Assembly (NCBI GenBank): GCA_031769625.1
Contig: JAUIMM010000135.1
Location: forward strand, 4,778,001 to 4,842,000
Length of the DNA: 64,000 nucleotides
DNA from: Taudactylus pleione
Lineage: Eukaryota > Chordata > Amphibia > Anura > Myobatrachidae
Direction: 5' to 3'
Positions within the stretch are counted from its first letter, which is position 1. Each line of letters opens with the position of its first letter. Positions 47,151 to 60,400 of this stretch are shown one piece after another. The notes under the pieces are model-generated. The model was not told the origin of the DNA and did not search any database. It was given only the letters and a program-made list of their open reading frames with translations. The position numbers were made by a program, and so were the translations under genes.

Positions 47151-47560
47151 ATCAACAAAGTAGTGCCAAGCGTGCGCCTGTGTCATAAGTAAAGGGCCAG
47201 CTGGCTTGACCATTAGAGGGTGCTGTAACCCCCAATGTACACTCCAGTCCAAACCAAAAAAAAAATTATTTTCTGTGTTTGTGAATTGTGTGCGCAGTAG
47301 CAGCACGTGCATCAACAAAGTAGTGCCAAGCGTGTGCCTGTGTCATAAGTAAAGGGCCGGCTGGCTTGACCGTAAAAGGGTGCTGTAACCCCCAAAGTAC
47401 ACTCCAGTCCAAACCAAAAAAAAAATTATTTTCTGTGTTTGTGAATTGTGTGCGCAGTAGCCGCACGTGCATCAACAAAGTAGTGCCAAGCGTGCGCCTG
47501 GGTCATAAGTAAAGGGCCGGCTGGCTTGACCGTTAAAGGGTGCTGTAACCCCCAAAGTAC
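47151..47560 (+). repeat. Short link between the 6.3-kb and 3.84-kb units
   Basis: About two and a half monomers belonging to neither pair. Tags include CATTAGAGGG (47211), CAATGTACACTCC (47234), CCGTAAAAGGG (47370) and CTGGGTCATAAG (47498). Ordinary satellite sequence. Confidence 0.75.
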
Positions 47561-50500
47561 ACTCGAGTCCAAACCAAAAAAAAATTATTTTCTGTGTTTG
47601 TGAATTGTGTGCGCAGTAGCCGCACGTGCATCAACAAAGTAGTGCCAAGCGTGCGCCTGTGTCATAAGTAAAGGGCCGGCTGGCTTGACCGTTAAAGGGT
47701 GCTGTAACCCCCAAAGTACACTCCAGTCCAAACCAAAAAAAAAAATTATTTTCTGTGTTTGTGAATTGTGTGCGCAGTAGCCGCACGTGCATCAAAAAAG
47801 TAGTGCCAAGCGTGTGCCTGTGTCATAAGTAAAGGGCCGGCTGGCTTGACCGTTAAAGGGTGCTGTAACCCCCAAAGTACACTCCAGTCCAAACCAAAAA
47901 AAAAATAATTTTCTGTGTTTGTGAATAGTGTGCGCAGTAGCCTCACGTGCATCAACAAAGAAGTGCCAAGCGTGCGCCTGTGTCATAAGTAAAGAGCCGG
48001 CTGGCTTGACCGTTAAAGGGTGCTGTAACCCCCAAAGTACACTCCAGTCCAAACCAAAAAAAAAATTATTTTCTGCGTTTGTGAATTGTGTGCGCTGTAG
48101 CCGCTCGTGCATCAACAAAGTAGTGCCAAGTGTGCACCTGTGTCATAAGTAAAGGGCCGGCTGGCTTGACCGTTAAAGGCTGCTGTAACCCCCAAAGTAC
48201 ACTCCAGTCCAAACCAAAAATAAAATTATTTTCTGTGTTTGTGAATTGTGTGTGCGCTGTAGCCGCACGTGCATCAACAAAGTAGTGCCAAGCGTGCGCC
48301 TGTGTCATAAGTAAAGGGCCGGCTGGCTTGACCGTTAAAGGGTGCTGTAACCCCAAAAGTATACTCCAGTCCAAACCAAAAAAAAAAATATTTTCTGTGT
48401 TTGTGAATTGTGTGCGCAGTAGCCGCATGTACATCAACAAAGTAGTGCCAAGTGTGCGCCTGTGTCACAAGTAAAGGCCCGGCTGGCTTGACCATTAAAG
48501 GGTGCTGTAACCCCCAAAGTACACTCCAGTCCAAACCAATAAAAAAATTATTTTCTGTGTTTGTGAATTGTGTGCGCAGTAGCCGCACGTGCATCAACAA
48601 ATTAGTGGCAATCGTGCGCCTGTGTCATAAGTAAAGGGCCAGCAGGCTTGACCGTTAAAGGGTGCTGTAACCCCCAAAGTACACTCCAGTCCAAACCAAA
48701 AAAAAAATTATTTTCTGTGTTTGTGAATTGTGTGCGCAGTAGCCGCACGTGCATCAACAAAGTAGTGCCAAGCGTGCGCCTGTGTCATAAGTAAAGGGCC
48801 GGCTGGCTTGACCGTTAAAGGGTGCTGTAACCCCCAAAGTACACTCCAGTCCAAACCAAAAAAAAAATAATTTTCTGTGTTTGTGAATTGTGTGCGCAGT
48901 AGCAGCACATGCATCAACAAAGTAGTGCCAAGCGTGCGCCTGTGTCATAAGTAAAGGGCCGGCTGGCTTGACCATTAAAGGGTGCTGTAACCCCCAAAGT
49001 ATACTCCAGTCCAAACCAAAAAAAAAATTATTTTCTGTGTTTGTGAATTGTGTGCGCAGTAGCCGCACGTGCATCAACAAAGTAGTGCCAAGCGTGCGCC
49101 TGTGTCATAAGTAAAGGGTCGGCTGGCTTGACCGTTAAAGGGTGCTGTAACCCCCAAAGTACACTCCAAACCAAAAAAATATATATTTTCTATGTTTATG
49201 AATTGTGTGCCCTGTAGACGCACGTGCATCAACAAATTAGTGCCAAGCGTGCGCCTGTGTCATAAGTAAAGGGCCGGCAGGCTTGAACATTAAAGGGTGC
49301 TGTAACCCCCAAAGTACACTCCAGTCCAAACCCAAAAAAAAATTATTTTCTGTGTTTGTGAATTGTGTGCGCAGTAGCCGCACGTGCATCAACAAAGAAG
49401 TGCCAAGCGTTCGCCTGTGTCATAAGTAAAGGGCCGGCTGGCTTGACCGTTAAAGGGTGCTGTAACCCCCAAAGTACACTCCAGTCCAAACCAAAAAAAA
49501 AATTATTTTCTGCGTTTGTGAATTGTGTGCGCAGTAGCCGCACGTGCATCAACAAAGTAGTGCCAAGTGTGCGCCTGTGTCATAAGTAAAGGGCCGGCTG
49601 GCTTGACCTTTAAAGGCTGCTGTAACCCCCAAAGTACACTCCAGTCCAAACCAAAAATAAAATTATTTTCTGTGTTTGTGAATTGTGTGTGCGCTGTAGC
49701 CCCACGTGCATCAACAAAGTAGTGCCAAGCGTGCGCCTGTGTCATAAGTAAAGGGCCGGCTGGCTTGACCGTTAAAGGGTGCTGTAACCCCAAAAGTATA
49801 CTCCAGTCCAAACCAAAAAAAAAAATATTTTCTGTGTTTGTGAATTGTGCGCGCAGTAGCCGCACGTGCATCAACAAATTAGTGGCAAGCGTGCGCCTGT
49901 GTCATAAGTAAAGGGCCAGCAGGCTTGAATGTTAAAGGGTGCTGTAACCCCCAAAGTACACTCCAGTCCAAACCAAAAAAAAAAATATTTTCTGTGTTTG
50001 TGAATTGTGTGCGCAGTAGCCGCACGTGCATCAACAAAGTAGTGCAAAGCGTGCGCCTGTGTCATAAGTAAAGGGCCGGCTGGCTTGACCATTAAAGGGT
50101 GCTGTAACCCCCAAAGTACACTCCAGTCCAAACCAAAAAAACATTTATTTTCTGTGTTTGTGAATTGTGTGCGCAGTAGCCGCACGTGAATCAACAAAGT
50201 AGTGCCAAGCGTGCGCCTGTGTCATAAGTAAAGGGCCGGCTGGCTTGACCGTTAAAGGGTGCTGTAACCCCCAAAGTACACTCCAGTCCAAACAAAAAAA
50301 AAAAATTATTTTCTGTGTTTGTGAATTGTGTGCGCAGTAGCCGCACGTGCATCAACAAAGTAGTGCCAAGCGTGCGCCTGTGACATAAGTAAAGGGCCGG
50401 CTGGCTTGACCGTTAAAGGGTGCTGTAACCCCCAAAGTACACTCCAGTCCAAACCAAAAAAAAAATAATTTTCTGTGTTTGTGAATTGTGTGCGCAGTAG

Positions 50501-51400
50501 CCGCACGTGCATCAACAAAGAAGTGCCAAGCGTGCGCCTGTGTCATAAGTAAAGGGCCGGCTGGCTTGACCGTTAAAGGGTGCTGTAACCCCCAAAGTAC
50601 ACTCCAGTCCAAACCAAAAAAAAAATTATTTTCTGCTTTTGTGAATTGTGTGCGCTGTAGCCGCTCGTGCATCAACAAAGTAGTGCCAAGTGTGCGCCTG
50701 TGTCATAAGTAAAGGGCCGGCTGGCTTGACCGTTAAAGGCTGCTGTAACCCCCAAAGTACACTCCAGTCCAAACCAAAAAAATATATATTTTCTGTGTTT
50801 GTGAATTGTGTGCGCAGTAGCCGCACGTACATCAACAAAGTAGTGCCAAGTGTGCGCCTGTGTCACAAGTAAAGGCCCGGCTGGCTTGACCGTTAAAGGG
50901 TGCTGTAACCCCCAAAGTACACTCCAGTCCAAACCAAAAAAAAAATTATTTTCTGTGTTTGTGAATTGTGTGCGCAGTAGCCGCACGTGCATCAACAAAT
51001 TAGTGGCAATCGTGCGCCTGTGTCATAAGTAAAGGGCCAGCAGGCTTGACCGTTAAAGGGTGCTGTAACCCCCAAAGTACACTCCAGTCCAAACCAAAAA
51101 AAAAATTATTTTCTGTGTTTGTGAATTGTGTGCGCAGTAGCCGCACGTGCATCAACAAAGTAGTGCCAAGCGTGCGCCTGTGTCATAAGTAAAGGGCCGG
51201 CTGGCTTGACTATTAAAGGGTGCTGTAACCCCCAAAGTACACTCCAGTCCAAACCAAAAAAAAAATTATTTTCTGTGTATGTGAATTGTGTGCGCAGTAG
51301 CCGCACATGCATCAACAAAGTAGTGCCAAGTGTGCGCCTGTGTCATAAGTAAAGGGCCAGCTGGCTTGACCATTAAGGGGTGCTGTAACCCCCAAAGTAC
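47561..51400 (+). repeat. 3840-bp tandem unit, copy 1 (24 monomers)
   Basis: Repeated at 51401-55241. Unusual shared tags: ATCAAAAAAGTAG (47792 and 51632), GTGAATAGTGTG (47922 and 51762), CTCACGTGC (47942 and 51782), GCCGCTCGTGC (48100 and 51940), GCCCTGTAGACG (49208 and 53048), AAGCGTTCGCC (49406 and 53246), GTGAATCAAC (50187 and 54027), CTGTGACATAAG (50379 and 54220) and TTCTGCTTTTGTG (50632 and 54473). Reading the lines side by side, the only difference I found is one additional A at about 54130 in copy 2. Contains one S-class junction (49.17 kb) and one L-class monomer (about 48.25 kb). Confidence 0.95.
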
Positions 51401-54400
51401 ACTCGAGTCCAAACCAAAAAAAAATTATTTTCTGTGTTTGTGAATTGTGTGCGCAGTAGCCGCACGTGCATCAACAAAGTAGTGCCAAGCGTGCGCCTGT
51501 GTCATAAGTAAAGGGCCGGCTGGCTTGACCGTTAAAGGGTGCTGTAACCCCCAAAGTACACTCCAGTCCAAACCAAAAAAAAAAATTATTTTCTGTGTTT
51601 GTGAATTGTGTGCGCAGTAGCCGCACGTGCATCAAAAAAGTAGTGCCAAGCGTGTGCCTGTGTCATAAGTAAAGGGCCGGCTGGCTTGACCGTTAAAGGG
51701 TGCTGTAACCCCCAAAGTACACTCCAGTCCAAACCAAAAAAAAAATAATTTTCTGTGTTTGTGAATAGTGTGCGCAGTAGCCTCACGTGCATCAACAAAG
51801 AAGTGCCAAGCGTGCGCCTGTGTCATAAGTAAAGAGCCGGCTGGCTTGACCGTTAAAGGGTGCTGTAACCCCCAAAGTACACTCCAGTCCAAACCAAAAA
51901 AAAAATTATTTTCTGCGTTTGTGAATTGTGTGCGCTGTAGCCGCTCGTGCATCAACAAAGTAGTGCCAAGTGTGCACCTGTGTCATAAGTAAAGGGCCGG
52001 CTGGCTTGACCGTTAAAGGCTGCTGTAACCCCCAAAGTACACTCCAGTCCAAACCAAAAATAAAATTATTTTCTGTGTTTGTGAATTGTGTGTGCGCTGT
52101 AGCCGCACGTGCATCAACAAAGTAGTGCCAAGCGTGCGCCTGTGTCATAAGTAAAGGGCCGGCTGGCTTGACCGTTAAAGGGTGCTGTAACCCCAAAAGT
52201 ATACTCCAGTCCAAACCAAAAAAAAAAATATTTTCTGTGTTTGTGAATTGTGTGCGCAGTAGCCGCATGTACATCAACAAAGTAGTGCCAAGTGTGCGCC
52301 TGTGTCACAAGTAAAGGCCCGGCTGGCTTGACCATTAAAGGGTGCTGTAACCCCCAAAGTACACTCCAGTCCAAACCAATAAAAAAATTATTTTCTGTGT
52401 TTGTGAATTGTGTGCGCAGTAGCCGCACGTGCATCAACAAATTAGTGGCAATCGTGCGCCTGTGTCATAAGTAAAGGGCCAGCAGGCTTGACCGTTAAAG
52501 GGTGCTGTAACCCCCAAAGTACACTCCAGTCCAAACCAAAAAAAAAATTATTTTCTGTGTTTGTGAATTGTGTGCGCAGTAGCCGCACGTGCATCAACAA
52601 AGTAGTGCCAAGCGTGCGCCTGTGTCATAAGTAAAGGGCCGGCTGGCTTGACCGTTAAAGGGTGCTGTAACCCCCAAAGTACACTCCAGTCCAAACCAAA
52701 AAAAAAATAATTTTCTGTGTTTGTGAATTGTGTGCGCAGTAGCAGCACATGCATCAACAAAGTAGTGCCAAGCGTGCGCCTGTGTCATAAGTAAAGGGCC
52801 GGCTGGCTTGACCATTAAAGGGTGCTGTAACCCCCAAAGTATACTCCAGTCCAAACCAAAAAAAAAATTATTTTCTGTGTTTGTGAATTGTGTGCGCAGT
52901 AGCCGCACGTGCATCAACAAAGTAGTGCCAAGCGTGCGCCTGTGTCATAAGTAAAGGGTCGGCTGGCTTGACCGTTAAAGGGTGCTGTAACCCCCAAAGT
53001 ACACTCCAAACCAAAAAAATATATATTTTCTATGTTTATGAATTGTGTGCCCTGTAGACGCACGTGCATCAACAAATTAGTGCCAAGCGTGCGCCTGTGT
53101 CATAAGTAAAGGGCCGGCAGGCTTGAACATTAAAGGGTGCTGTAACCCCCAAAGTACACTCCAGTCCAAACCCAAAAAAAAATTATTTTCTGTGTTTGTG
53201 AATTGTGTGCGCAGTAGCCGCACGTGCATCAACAAAGAAGTGCCAAGCGTTCGCCTGTGTCATAAGTAAAGGGCCGGCTGGCTTGACCGTTAAAGGGTGC
53301 TGTAACCCCCAAAGTACACTCCAGTCCAAACCAAAAAAAAAATTATTTTCTGCGTTTGTGAATTGTGTGCGCAGTAGCCGCACGTGCATCAACAAAGTAG
53401 TGCCAAGTGTGCGCCTGTGTCATAAGTAAAGGGCCGGCTGGCTTGACCTTTAAAGGCTGCTGTAACCCCCAAAGTACACTCCAGTCCAAACCAAAAATAA
53501 AATTATTTTCTGTGTTTGTGAATTGTGTGTGCGCTGTAGCCCCACGTGCATCAACAAAGTAGTGCCAAGCGTGCGCCTGTGTCATAAGTAAAGGGCCGGC
53601 TGGCTTGACCGTTAAAGGGTGCTGTAACCCCAAAAGTATACTCCAGTCCAAACCAAAAAAAAAAATATTTTCTGTGTTTGTGAATTGTGCGCGCAGTAGC
53701 CGCACGTGCATCAACAAATTAGTGGCAAGCGTGCGCCTGTGTCATAAGTAAAGGGCCAGCAGGCTTGAATGTTAAAGGGTGCTGTAACCCCCAAAGTACA
53801 CTCCAGTCCAAACCAAAAAAAAAAATATTTTCTGTGTTTGTGAATTGTGTGCGCAGTAGCCGCACGTGCATCAACAAAGTAGTGCAAAGCGTGCGCCTGT
53901 GTCATAAGTAAAGGGCCGGCTGGCTTGACCATTAAAGGGTGCTGTAACCCCCAAAGTACACTCCAGTCCAAACCAAAAAAACATTTATTTTCTGTGTTTG
54001 TGAATTGTGTGCGCAGTAGCCGCACGTGAATCAACAAAGTAGTGCCAAGCGTGCGCCTGTGTCATAAGTAAAGGGCCGGCTGGCTTGACCGTTAAAGGGT
54101 GCTGTAACCCCCAAAGTACACTCCAGTCCAAACAAAAAAAAAAAAATTATTTTCTGTGTTTGTGAATTGTGTGCGCAGTAGCCGCACGTGCATCAACAAA
54201 GTAGTGCCAAGCGTGCGCCTGTGACATAAGTAAAGGGCCGGCTGGCTTGACCGTTAAAGGGTGCTGTAACCCCCAAAGTACACTCCAGTCCAAACCAAAA
54301 AAAAAATAATTTTCTGTGTTTGTGAATTGTGTGCGCAGTAGCCGCACGTGCATCAACAAAGAAGTGCCAAGCGTGCGCCTGTGTCATAAGTAAAGGGCCG

Positions 54401-55241
54401 GCTGGCTTGACCGTTAAAGGGTGCTGTAACCCCCAAAGTACACTCCAGTCCAAACCAAAAAAAAAATTATTTTCTGCTTTTGTGAATTGTGTGCGCTGTA
54501 GCCGCTCGTGCATCAACAAAGTAGTGCCAAGTGTGCGCCTGTGTCATAAGTAAAGGGCCGGCTGGCTTGACCGTTAAAGGCTGCTGTAACCCCCAAAGTA
54601 CACTCCAGTCCAAACCAAAAAAATATATATTTTCTGTGTTTGTGAATTGTGTGCGCAGTAGCCGCACGTACATCAACAAAGTAGTGCCAAGTGTGCGCCT
54701 GTGTCACAAGTAAAGGCCCGGCTGGCTTGACCGTTAAAGGGTGCTGTAACCCCCAAAGTACACTCCAGTCCAAACCAAAAAAAAAATTATTTTCTGTGTT
54801 TGTGAATTGTGTGCGCAGTAGCCGCACGTGCATCAACAAATTAGTGGCAATCGTGCGCCTGTGTCATAAGTAAAGGGCCAGCAGGCTTGACCGTTAAAGG
54901 GTGCTGTAACCCCCAAAGTACACTCCAGTCCAAACCAAAAAAAAAATTATTTTCTGTGTTTGTGAATTGTGTGCGCAGTAGCCGCACGTGCATCAACAAA
55001 GTAGTGCCAAGCGTGCGCCTGTGTCATAAGTAAAGGGCCGGCTGGCTTGACTATTAAAGGGTGCTGTAACCCCCAAAGTACACTCCAGTCCAAACCAAAA
55101 AAAAAATTATTTTCTGTGTATGTGAATTGTGTGCGCAGTAGCCGCACATGCATCAACAAAGTAGTGCCAAGTGTGCGCCTGTGTCATAAGTAAAGGGCCA
55201 GCTGGCTTGACCATTAAGGGGTGCTGTAACCCCCAAAGTGT
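51401..55241 (+). repeat. 3840-bp tandem unit, copy 2 (3841 bp)
   Basis: Direct repeat of 47561-51400 with one extra A in the tract near 54130. The crossover lies at about 51380-51404: to its left the sequence (CATTAAGGGGTG) matches the end of copy 2 near 55213, to its right (CACTCGAGTCC) it matches 47561. Near-identity over 3.84 kb contrasts with the visible divergence of the 9.7-kb pair. Confidence 0.95.
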
Positions 55242-56518
55242 ACTCCAGTCCAAACCAAAAAAAAATTTATTTTCTGTGTTTGTGAATTGTGTGCGCAGTA
55301 GCCGCACGTGCATCAACAAAGTAGTGCCAAGCGTGCGCCTGTGTCATAAGTAAAGGGTCGGCTGGCTTGACCATTAAAGGGTGCTGTAACCCCCAAAGTA
55401 CACTCCAAACCAAAAAAATATATATTTTCTATGTTTATGAATTGTGTGCCCTGTAGCCGCACGTGCATCAACAAATTAGTGCCAAGCGTGCGCCTGTGTC
55501 ATAAGTAAAGGGCCGGCAGGCTTGAACATTAAAGGGTGCTGTAACCCCCAAAGAACACTCCAGTCCAAACCAAAAAAAAAATTATTTTCTGTGTTTGTGA
55601 ATTGTGTGCGCAGTAGCCGCACATGCATCAACAAAGTAGTGCCAAGCGTGCGCCTGTGTCATAAGTAAAGTGCCGGCTGGCTTGACCATTAAAGGGTGCT
55701 GTAACCCCCAAAGTGTACTCCAGTCCAAACCAAAAAAAAATTTATTTTCTGTGTTTGTGAATTGTGTGCGCAGTAGCCGTACGTGCATCAACAAAGTAGT
55801 GCCAAGCGTGCGCCTGTGTCATAAGTAAAGGGTCGGCTGGCTTGACCGTTAAAGGGTGCTGTAACCCCCAAAGTACACTCCAAACCAAAAAAATATATAT
55901 TTTCTATGTTTATGAATTGTGTGCCCTGTAGCCGCACGTGCATCAACAAATTAGTGCCAAGCGTGCGCCTGTGTCATAAGTAAAGGGCCGGCAGGCTTGA
56001 ACATTAAAGGGTGCTGTAACCCCCAAAGTACACTCCAGTCCAAACCAAAAAAAAAATTATTTTCTGTGTTTGTGAATTGTGTGCGCAGTAGCCGCACGTG
56101 CATCAACAAAGTAGTGCCAAGCGTGCGCCTGTGTCATAAGTAAAGGGCCGGCTGGCTTGACCGTTAAAGGGTGCTGTAACCCCCAAAGTAAACTCCAGTC
56201 CAAACCAAAAAAAAAATAATTTTCTGTATTTGTGAATTGTGTGCGCAGTAGCCGCACATGCATCAACTAAGTAGTGCCAAGCGTGCGCCTGTGTCATAAG
56301 TAAAGGGCCGGCTGGCTTGACCATTAAAGGGTGCTGTAACCCCCAAAGTATACTCCAGTCCAAACCAAAAAAAAAATTATTTTCTGTGTTTGTGAATTGT
56401 GTGCGCAGTAGCCGCACGTGCATCAACAAAGTAGTGCCAAGCGTGCGCCTGTGTCATAAGTAAAGGGTCGGCTGGCTTGACCGTTAAAGGGTGCTGTAAC
56501 CCCCAAAGTACACTCCAA
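55242..56518 (+). repeat. Block with 475-bp repeat (three monomers, about 1.7 copies)
   Basis: The sequence from AAAGTGTACTCC (55236) is repeated from AAAGTGTACTCC (55711), offset about 475 bp: two standard monomers and one 155-bp monomer. The pair holds two S-class junctions (55.41 and 55.88 kb), both followed by the GTGTGCCCTGTAG variant. Private changes: AAAGAACACTCC (55550), AAAGTGCCGG (55667), GTAAACTCC (56188), CTGTATTTGTG (56224) and AACTAAGTAG (56265). Confidence 0.82.
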
Positions 56519-56994
56519 ACCAAAAAAATATATATTTTCTATGTTTATGAATTGTGTGCCCTGTAGCCGCACGTGCATCAACAAATTAGTGCCAAGCGTG
56601 CGCCTGTGTCATAAGTAAAGGGCCGGCAGGCTTGAACATAAAAGGGTGCTGTATCCCCCAAAGTACACTCCAGTCCAAACCAAAAAAAAAATTATTTTCT
56701 GTGTTTGTGAATTGTGTGCGCAAGTAGCCGCAACTGCATCAACAAAAAAGTTCCAAGCGTTCGCCTGTGTCATAAGTAAAGGGCCGGCTGGCTTGACCGT
56801 TAAAGGGTCTTATAACCCCCAAAGTACACTCCAGTCCAAACCAAAAAAACAATTATTTTCTGTGTTTGTGATTTGTGTTCGCAGTAGCCGCACGTGAATC
56901 AACAAAGTAGTGCCAAGCGTGCGCCTGTGTCATAAGTAAAGGGCCGGCTGGCTTGGCCGTTAAAGGGTACTGTAACCCCCAAAGTACACTCCAA
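56519..56994 (+). repeat. 476-bp tandem pair, copy 1 (three monomers)
   Basis: Starts with an S-class monomer (GTGTGCCCTGTAG), then a monomer with AACATAAAAGG and GTATCCCCC, GCGCAAGTAG, CCGCAACTGC, AAAAAAGTTCC and GGGTCTTATAACC, then one with GTGATTTGTGTTCGC, CACGTGAATC and GGCTTGGCCG. This is an unusually dense set of private changes. Every one is repeated at 56995-57475. Confidence 0.93.
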
Positions 56995-57475
56995 ACCAAA
57001 AAAATATATATTTTCTATGTTTATGAATTGTGTGCCCTGTAGCCGCACGTGCATCAACAAATTAGTGCCAAGCGTGCGCCTGTGTCATAAGTAAAGGGCC
57101 GGCAGGCTTGAACATAAAAGGGTGCTGTATCCCCCAAAGTACACTCCAGTCCAAACCAAAAAAAAAATTATTTTCTGTGTTTGTGAATTGTGTGCGCAAG
57201 TAGCCGCAACTGCATCAACAAAAAAGTTCCAAGCGTTCGCCTGTGTCATAAGTAAAGGGCCGGCTGGCTTGACCGTTAAAGGGTCTTATAACCCCCAAAG
57301 TACACTCCAGTCCAAACCAAAAAAACAATTATTTTCTGTGTTTGTGATTTGTGTTCGCAGTAGCCGCACGTGAATCAACAAAGTAGTGCCAAGCGTGCGC
57401 CTGTGTCATAAGTAAAGGGCCGGCTGGCTTGGCCGTTAAAGGGTACTGTAACCCCCAAAGTACACTCCAGTCCAA
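56995..57475 (+). repeat. 476-bp tandem pair, copy 2
   Basis: Identical to 56519-56994 as far as I could read, except that its last monomer ends with the full CTCCAGTCC instead of the 5-bp-short CTCC end, making it 481 bp. The exchange therefore occurred inside an S-class junction monomer. Confidence 0.93.
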
Positions 57476-60400
57476 ACCAAAAAAAAAAATTATTTTCTGT
57501 GTTTGTGAATTGTGTGCGCAGTAGCCGCACGTGCATCAACAAAGTAGTGCCAAGCGTGCGCCTGTGTCATAAGTAAAGGGCCGGCTGGCTTGACCGTTAA
57601 AGTGTGCTGTAACCCCCAAAGTACACTCCAGTCCAAACCAAAAAAAAAATAATTTTCTGTGTTTGTGAATTGTGTGCGCAGTAGCCGCACGTGCATCAAC
57701 AAAGAAGTGCCAAGCGTGCGCCTGTGTCATAAGTAAAGGGCCGGCTGGCTTGACCGTTAAAGGGTGCTGTAACCCCCAAAGTACACTCCAGTCCAAACCA
57801 AAAAAAAAATTATTTTCTGCGTTTGTGAATTGTGTGCGCTGTAGCCGCTCGTGCATCAACAAAGTAGTGCCAAGTGTGCGCCTGTGTCATAAGTAAAGGG
57901 CCGGCTGGCCTGACCGTTAAAGGCTGCTGTAACCCCCAAAGTACACTCCAGTCCAAACCAAAAATAAAATTATTTTCTGTGTTTGTGAATTGTGTGTGCG
58001 CTGTAGCCGCACGTGCATCAACAAAGTAGTGCCAAGCGTGCGCCTGTGTCATAAGTAAAGAGCCGGATGGCTTGACCGTTAAAGGGTGCTGTAACCCCAA
58101 AAGTATACTCCAGTCCAAACCAAAAAAAAATATATTTTCTGTGTTTGTGAATTGTGTGCGCAGTAGCCGCACGTACATCAACAAAGTAGTGCCAAGTGTG
58201 CGCCTGTGTCACAAGTAAAGGCCCGGCTGGCTTGACCATTAAAGGGTGCTGTAACCCCCAAAGTACACTCCAGACCAAACCAAAAAAAAAATTATTTTCT
58301 GTGTGTGAATTGTGTGCGCAGTAGCCGCACGTGCATCAACAAATTAGTGGCAATCGTGCGCCTGTGTCATAAGTAAAGGGCCAGCAGGCTTGACCGTTAA
58401 AGGGTGCTGTAAACCCCAAAGTACACTCCAGTCCAAACCAAAAAAAAAATTATTTTCTGTGTTTGTGTATTGTGTGCGCAGTAGCCGCACATGCATCAAC
58501 AAAGTAGTGCCAAGCGTGCGCCTGTGTCATAAGTAAAGGGCCGGCTGGCTTGACTGTTAAAGGGTGCTGTAACCCCCAAAGTACACTCCAGTCCAAACAA
58601 AAAAAAATATTATTTTCTGTGTTTGTGAATTGTGTGCGCAGTAGCCGCACATGCATCAACAAAGTAGTGCCAAGCGTGCGCCTGTGTCATAAGTAAAGGG
58701 CCGGCTGGCTTGACCATTAAAGGGTGCTGTAACCCCCAAAGTGTACTCCAGTCCAAACCAAAAAAAAAATTATTTTCTGTGTTTGTGAATTGTGTGTGCA
58801 GTAGCCGCACGTGCATCAACAAAGTAGTGCCAAGCGTGCGCCTGTGTCATAAGTAAAGGGTCGGCTGGCTTGACCGTTAAAGGGTGCTGTAACCCCCAAA
58901 GTACACTCCAAACCAAAAAAAAATATATTTTCTATGTTTATGAATTGTGTGCCCTGTAGCCGCACGTGCATCAACAAATTAGTGCCAAGCGTGCGCCTGT
59001 GTCATAAGTAAAGGGCCGGCAGGCTTGAACATTAAAGGGTGCTGTAACCCCCAAAGTACACTCCAGTCCAAACCAAAAAAAAAATTATTTTCTGTGTTTG
59101 TGAATTGTGTGCGCAGTAGCCGCACGTGCATCAACAAAGTAGTGCCAAGCGTGCGCCTGTGTCATAAGTAAAGGGCCGGCTGGCTTGACCTTTAAAGGGT
59201 GCTGTAACCCCCAAAGTACACTCCAGTCCAAACCAAAAAAAAAATAATTTTCTGTGTTTGTGAATTGTGTGCGCAGTAGCCGCACATGCATCAACAAAGT
59301 AGTGCCAAGCGTGCGCCTGTGTCATAAGTAAAGGGCCGGCTGGCTTGACCATTAAAGGGTGCTGTAACCCCCAAAGTATACTCAAGTCCAAACCAAAAAA
59401 AAAATTATTTTCTGTGTTTGTGAATTGTGTGCGCAGTAGCCGCACGTGCATCAACAAAGTAGTGCCAAGCGTGCGCCTGTGTCATAAGTAAAGGGTCGGC
59501 TGGCTTGACCGTTAAAGGGTGCTGTAACCCCCAAAGTACACTCCAAACCAAAAAAATATATATTTTCTATGTTTATGAATTGTGTGCCCTGTAGCCGCAC
59601 GTGCATCAACAAATTAGTGCCAAGCGTGCGCCTGTGTCATAAGTAAAGGGCCGGCAGGCTTGAACATTAAAGGGTGCTGTAACCCCCAAAGTACACTCCA
59701 GTCCAAACCAAAAAAAAAATTATTTTCTGTGTTTGTGAATTGTGTGCGCAGTAGCCGCACGTGCATCAACAAAGAAGTGCCAAGCGTTCGCCTGTGTCAT
59801 AAGTAAAGGGCCGGCTGGCTTGACCGTTAAAGGGTGCTGTAACCCCCAAAGTACACTCCAGTCCAAACCCAAAAAAAAAATATTTTCTGCGTTTGTGAAT
59901 TGTGTGCGCAGTAGCCGCACGTGCATCAACAAAGTAGTGCCAAGTGTGCGCCTGTGTCATAAGTAAAGGGCCGGCTGGCTTGACCTTTAAAGGCTGCTGT
60001 AACCCCCAAAGTACAATCCAGTCCAAACCAAAAATAAAATTATTTTCTGTGTTTGTGAATTGTGTGTGCGCTGTAGCCGCACGTGCATCAACAAAGTAGT
60101 GCCAAGCGTGCGCCTGTGTCATAAGTAAAGGGCCGGCTGGCTTGACCGTTAAAGGGTGCTGTAACCCCAAAAGTATACTCCAGTCCAAACCAAAAAAAAA
60201 AATATTTTCTGTGTTTGTGAATTGTGCGCGCAGTAGCCGCACGTGCATCAACAAATTAGTGGCAAGCGTGCGCCTGTGTCATAAGTAAAGGGCCAGCAGG
60301 CTTGAATGTTTAAGGGTGCTGTAACCCCCAAAGTACACTCCAGTCCAAACCAAAAAAAAAATTATTTTCTGTGTTTGTGAATTGTGTGCGCAGTAGCCGC

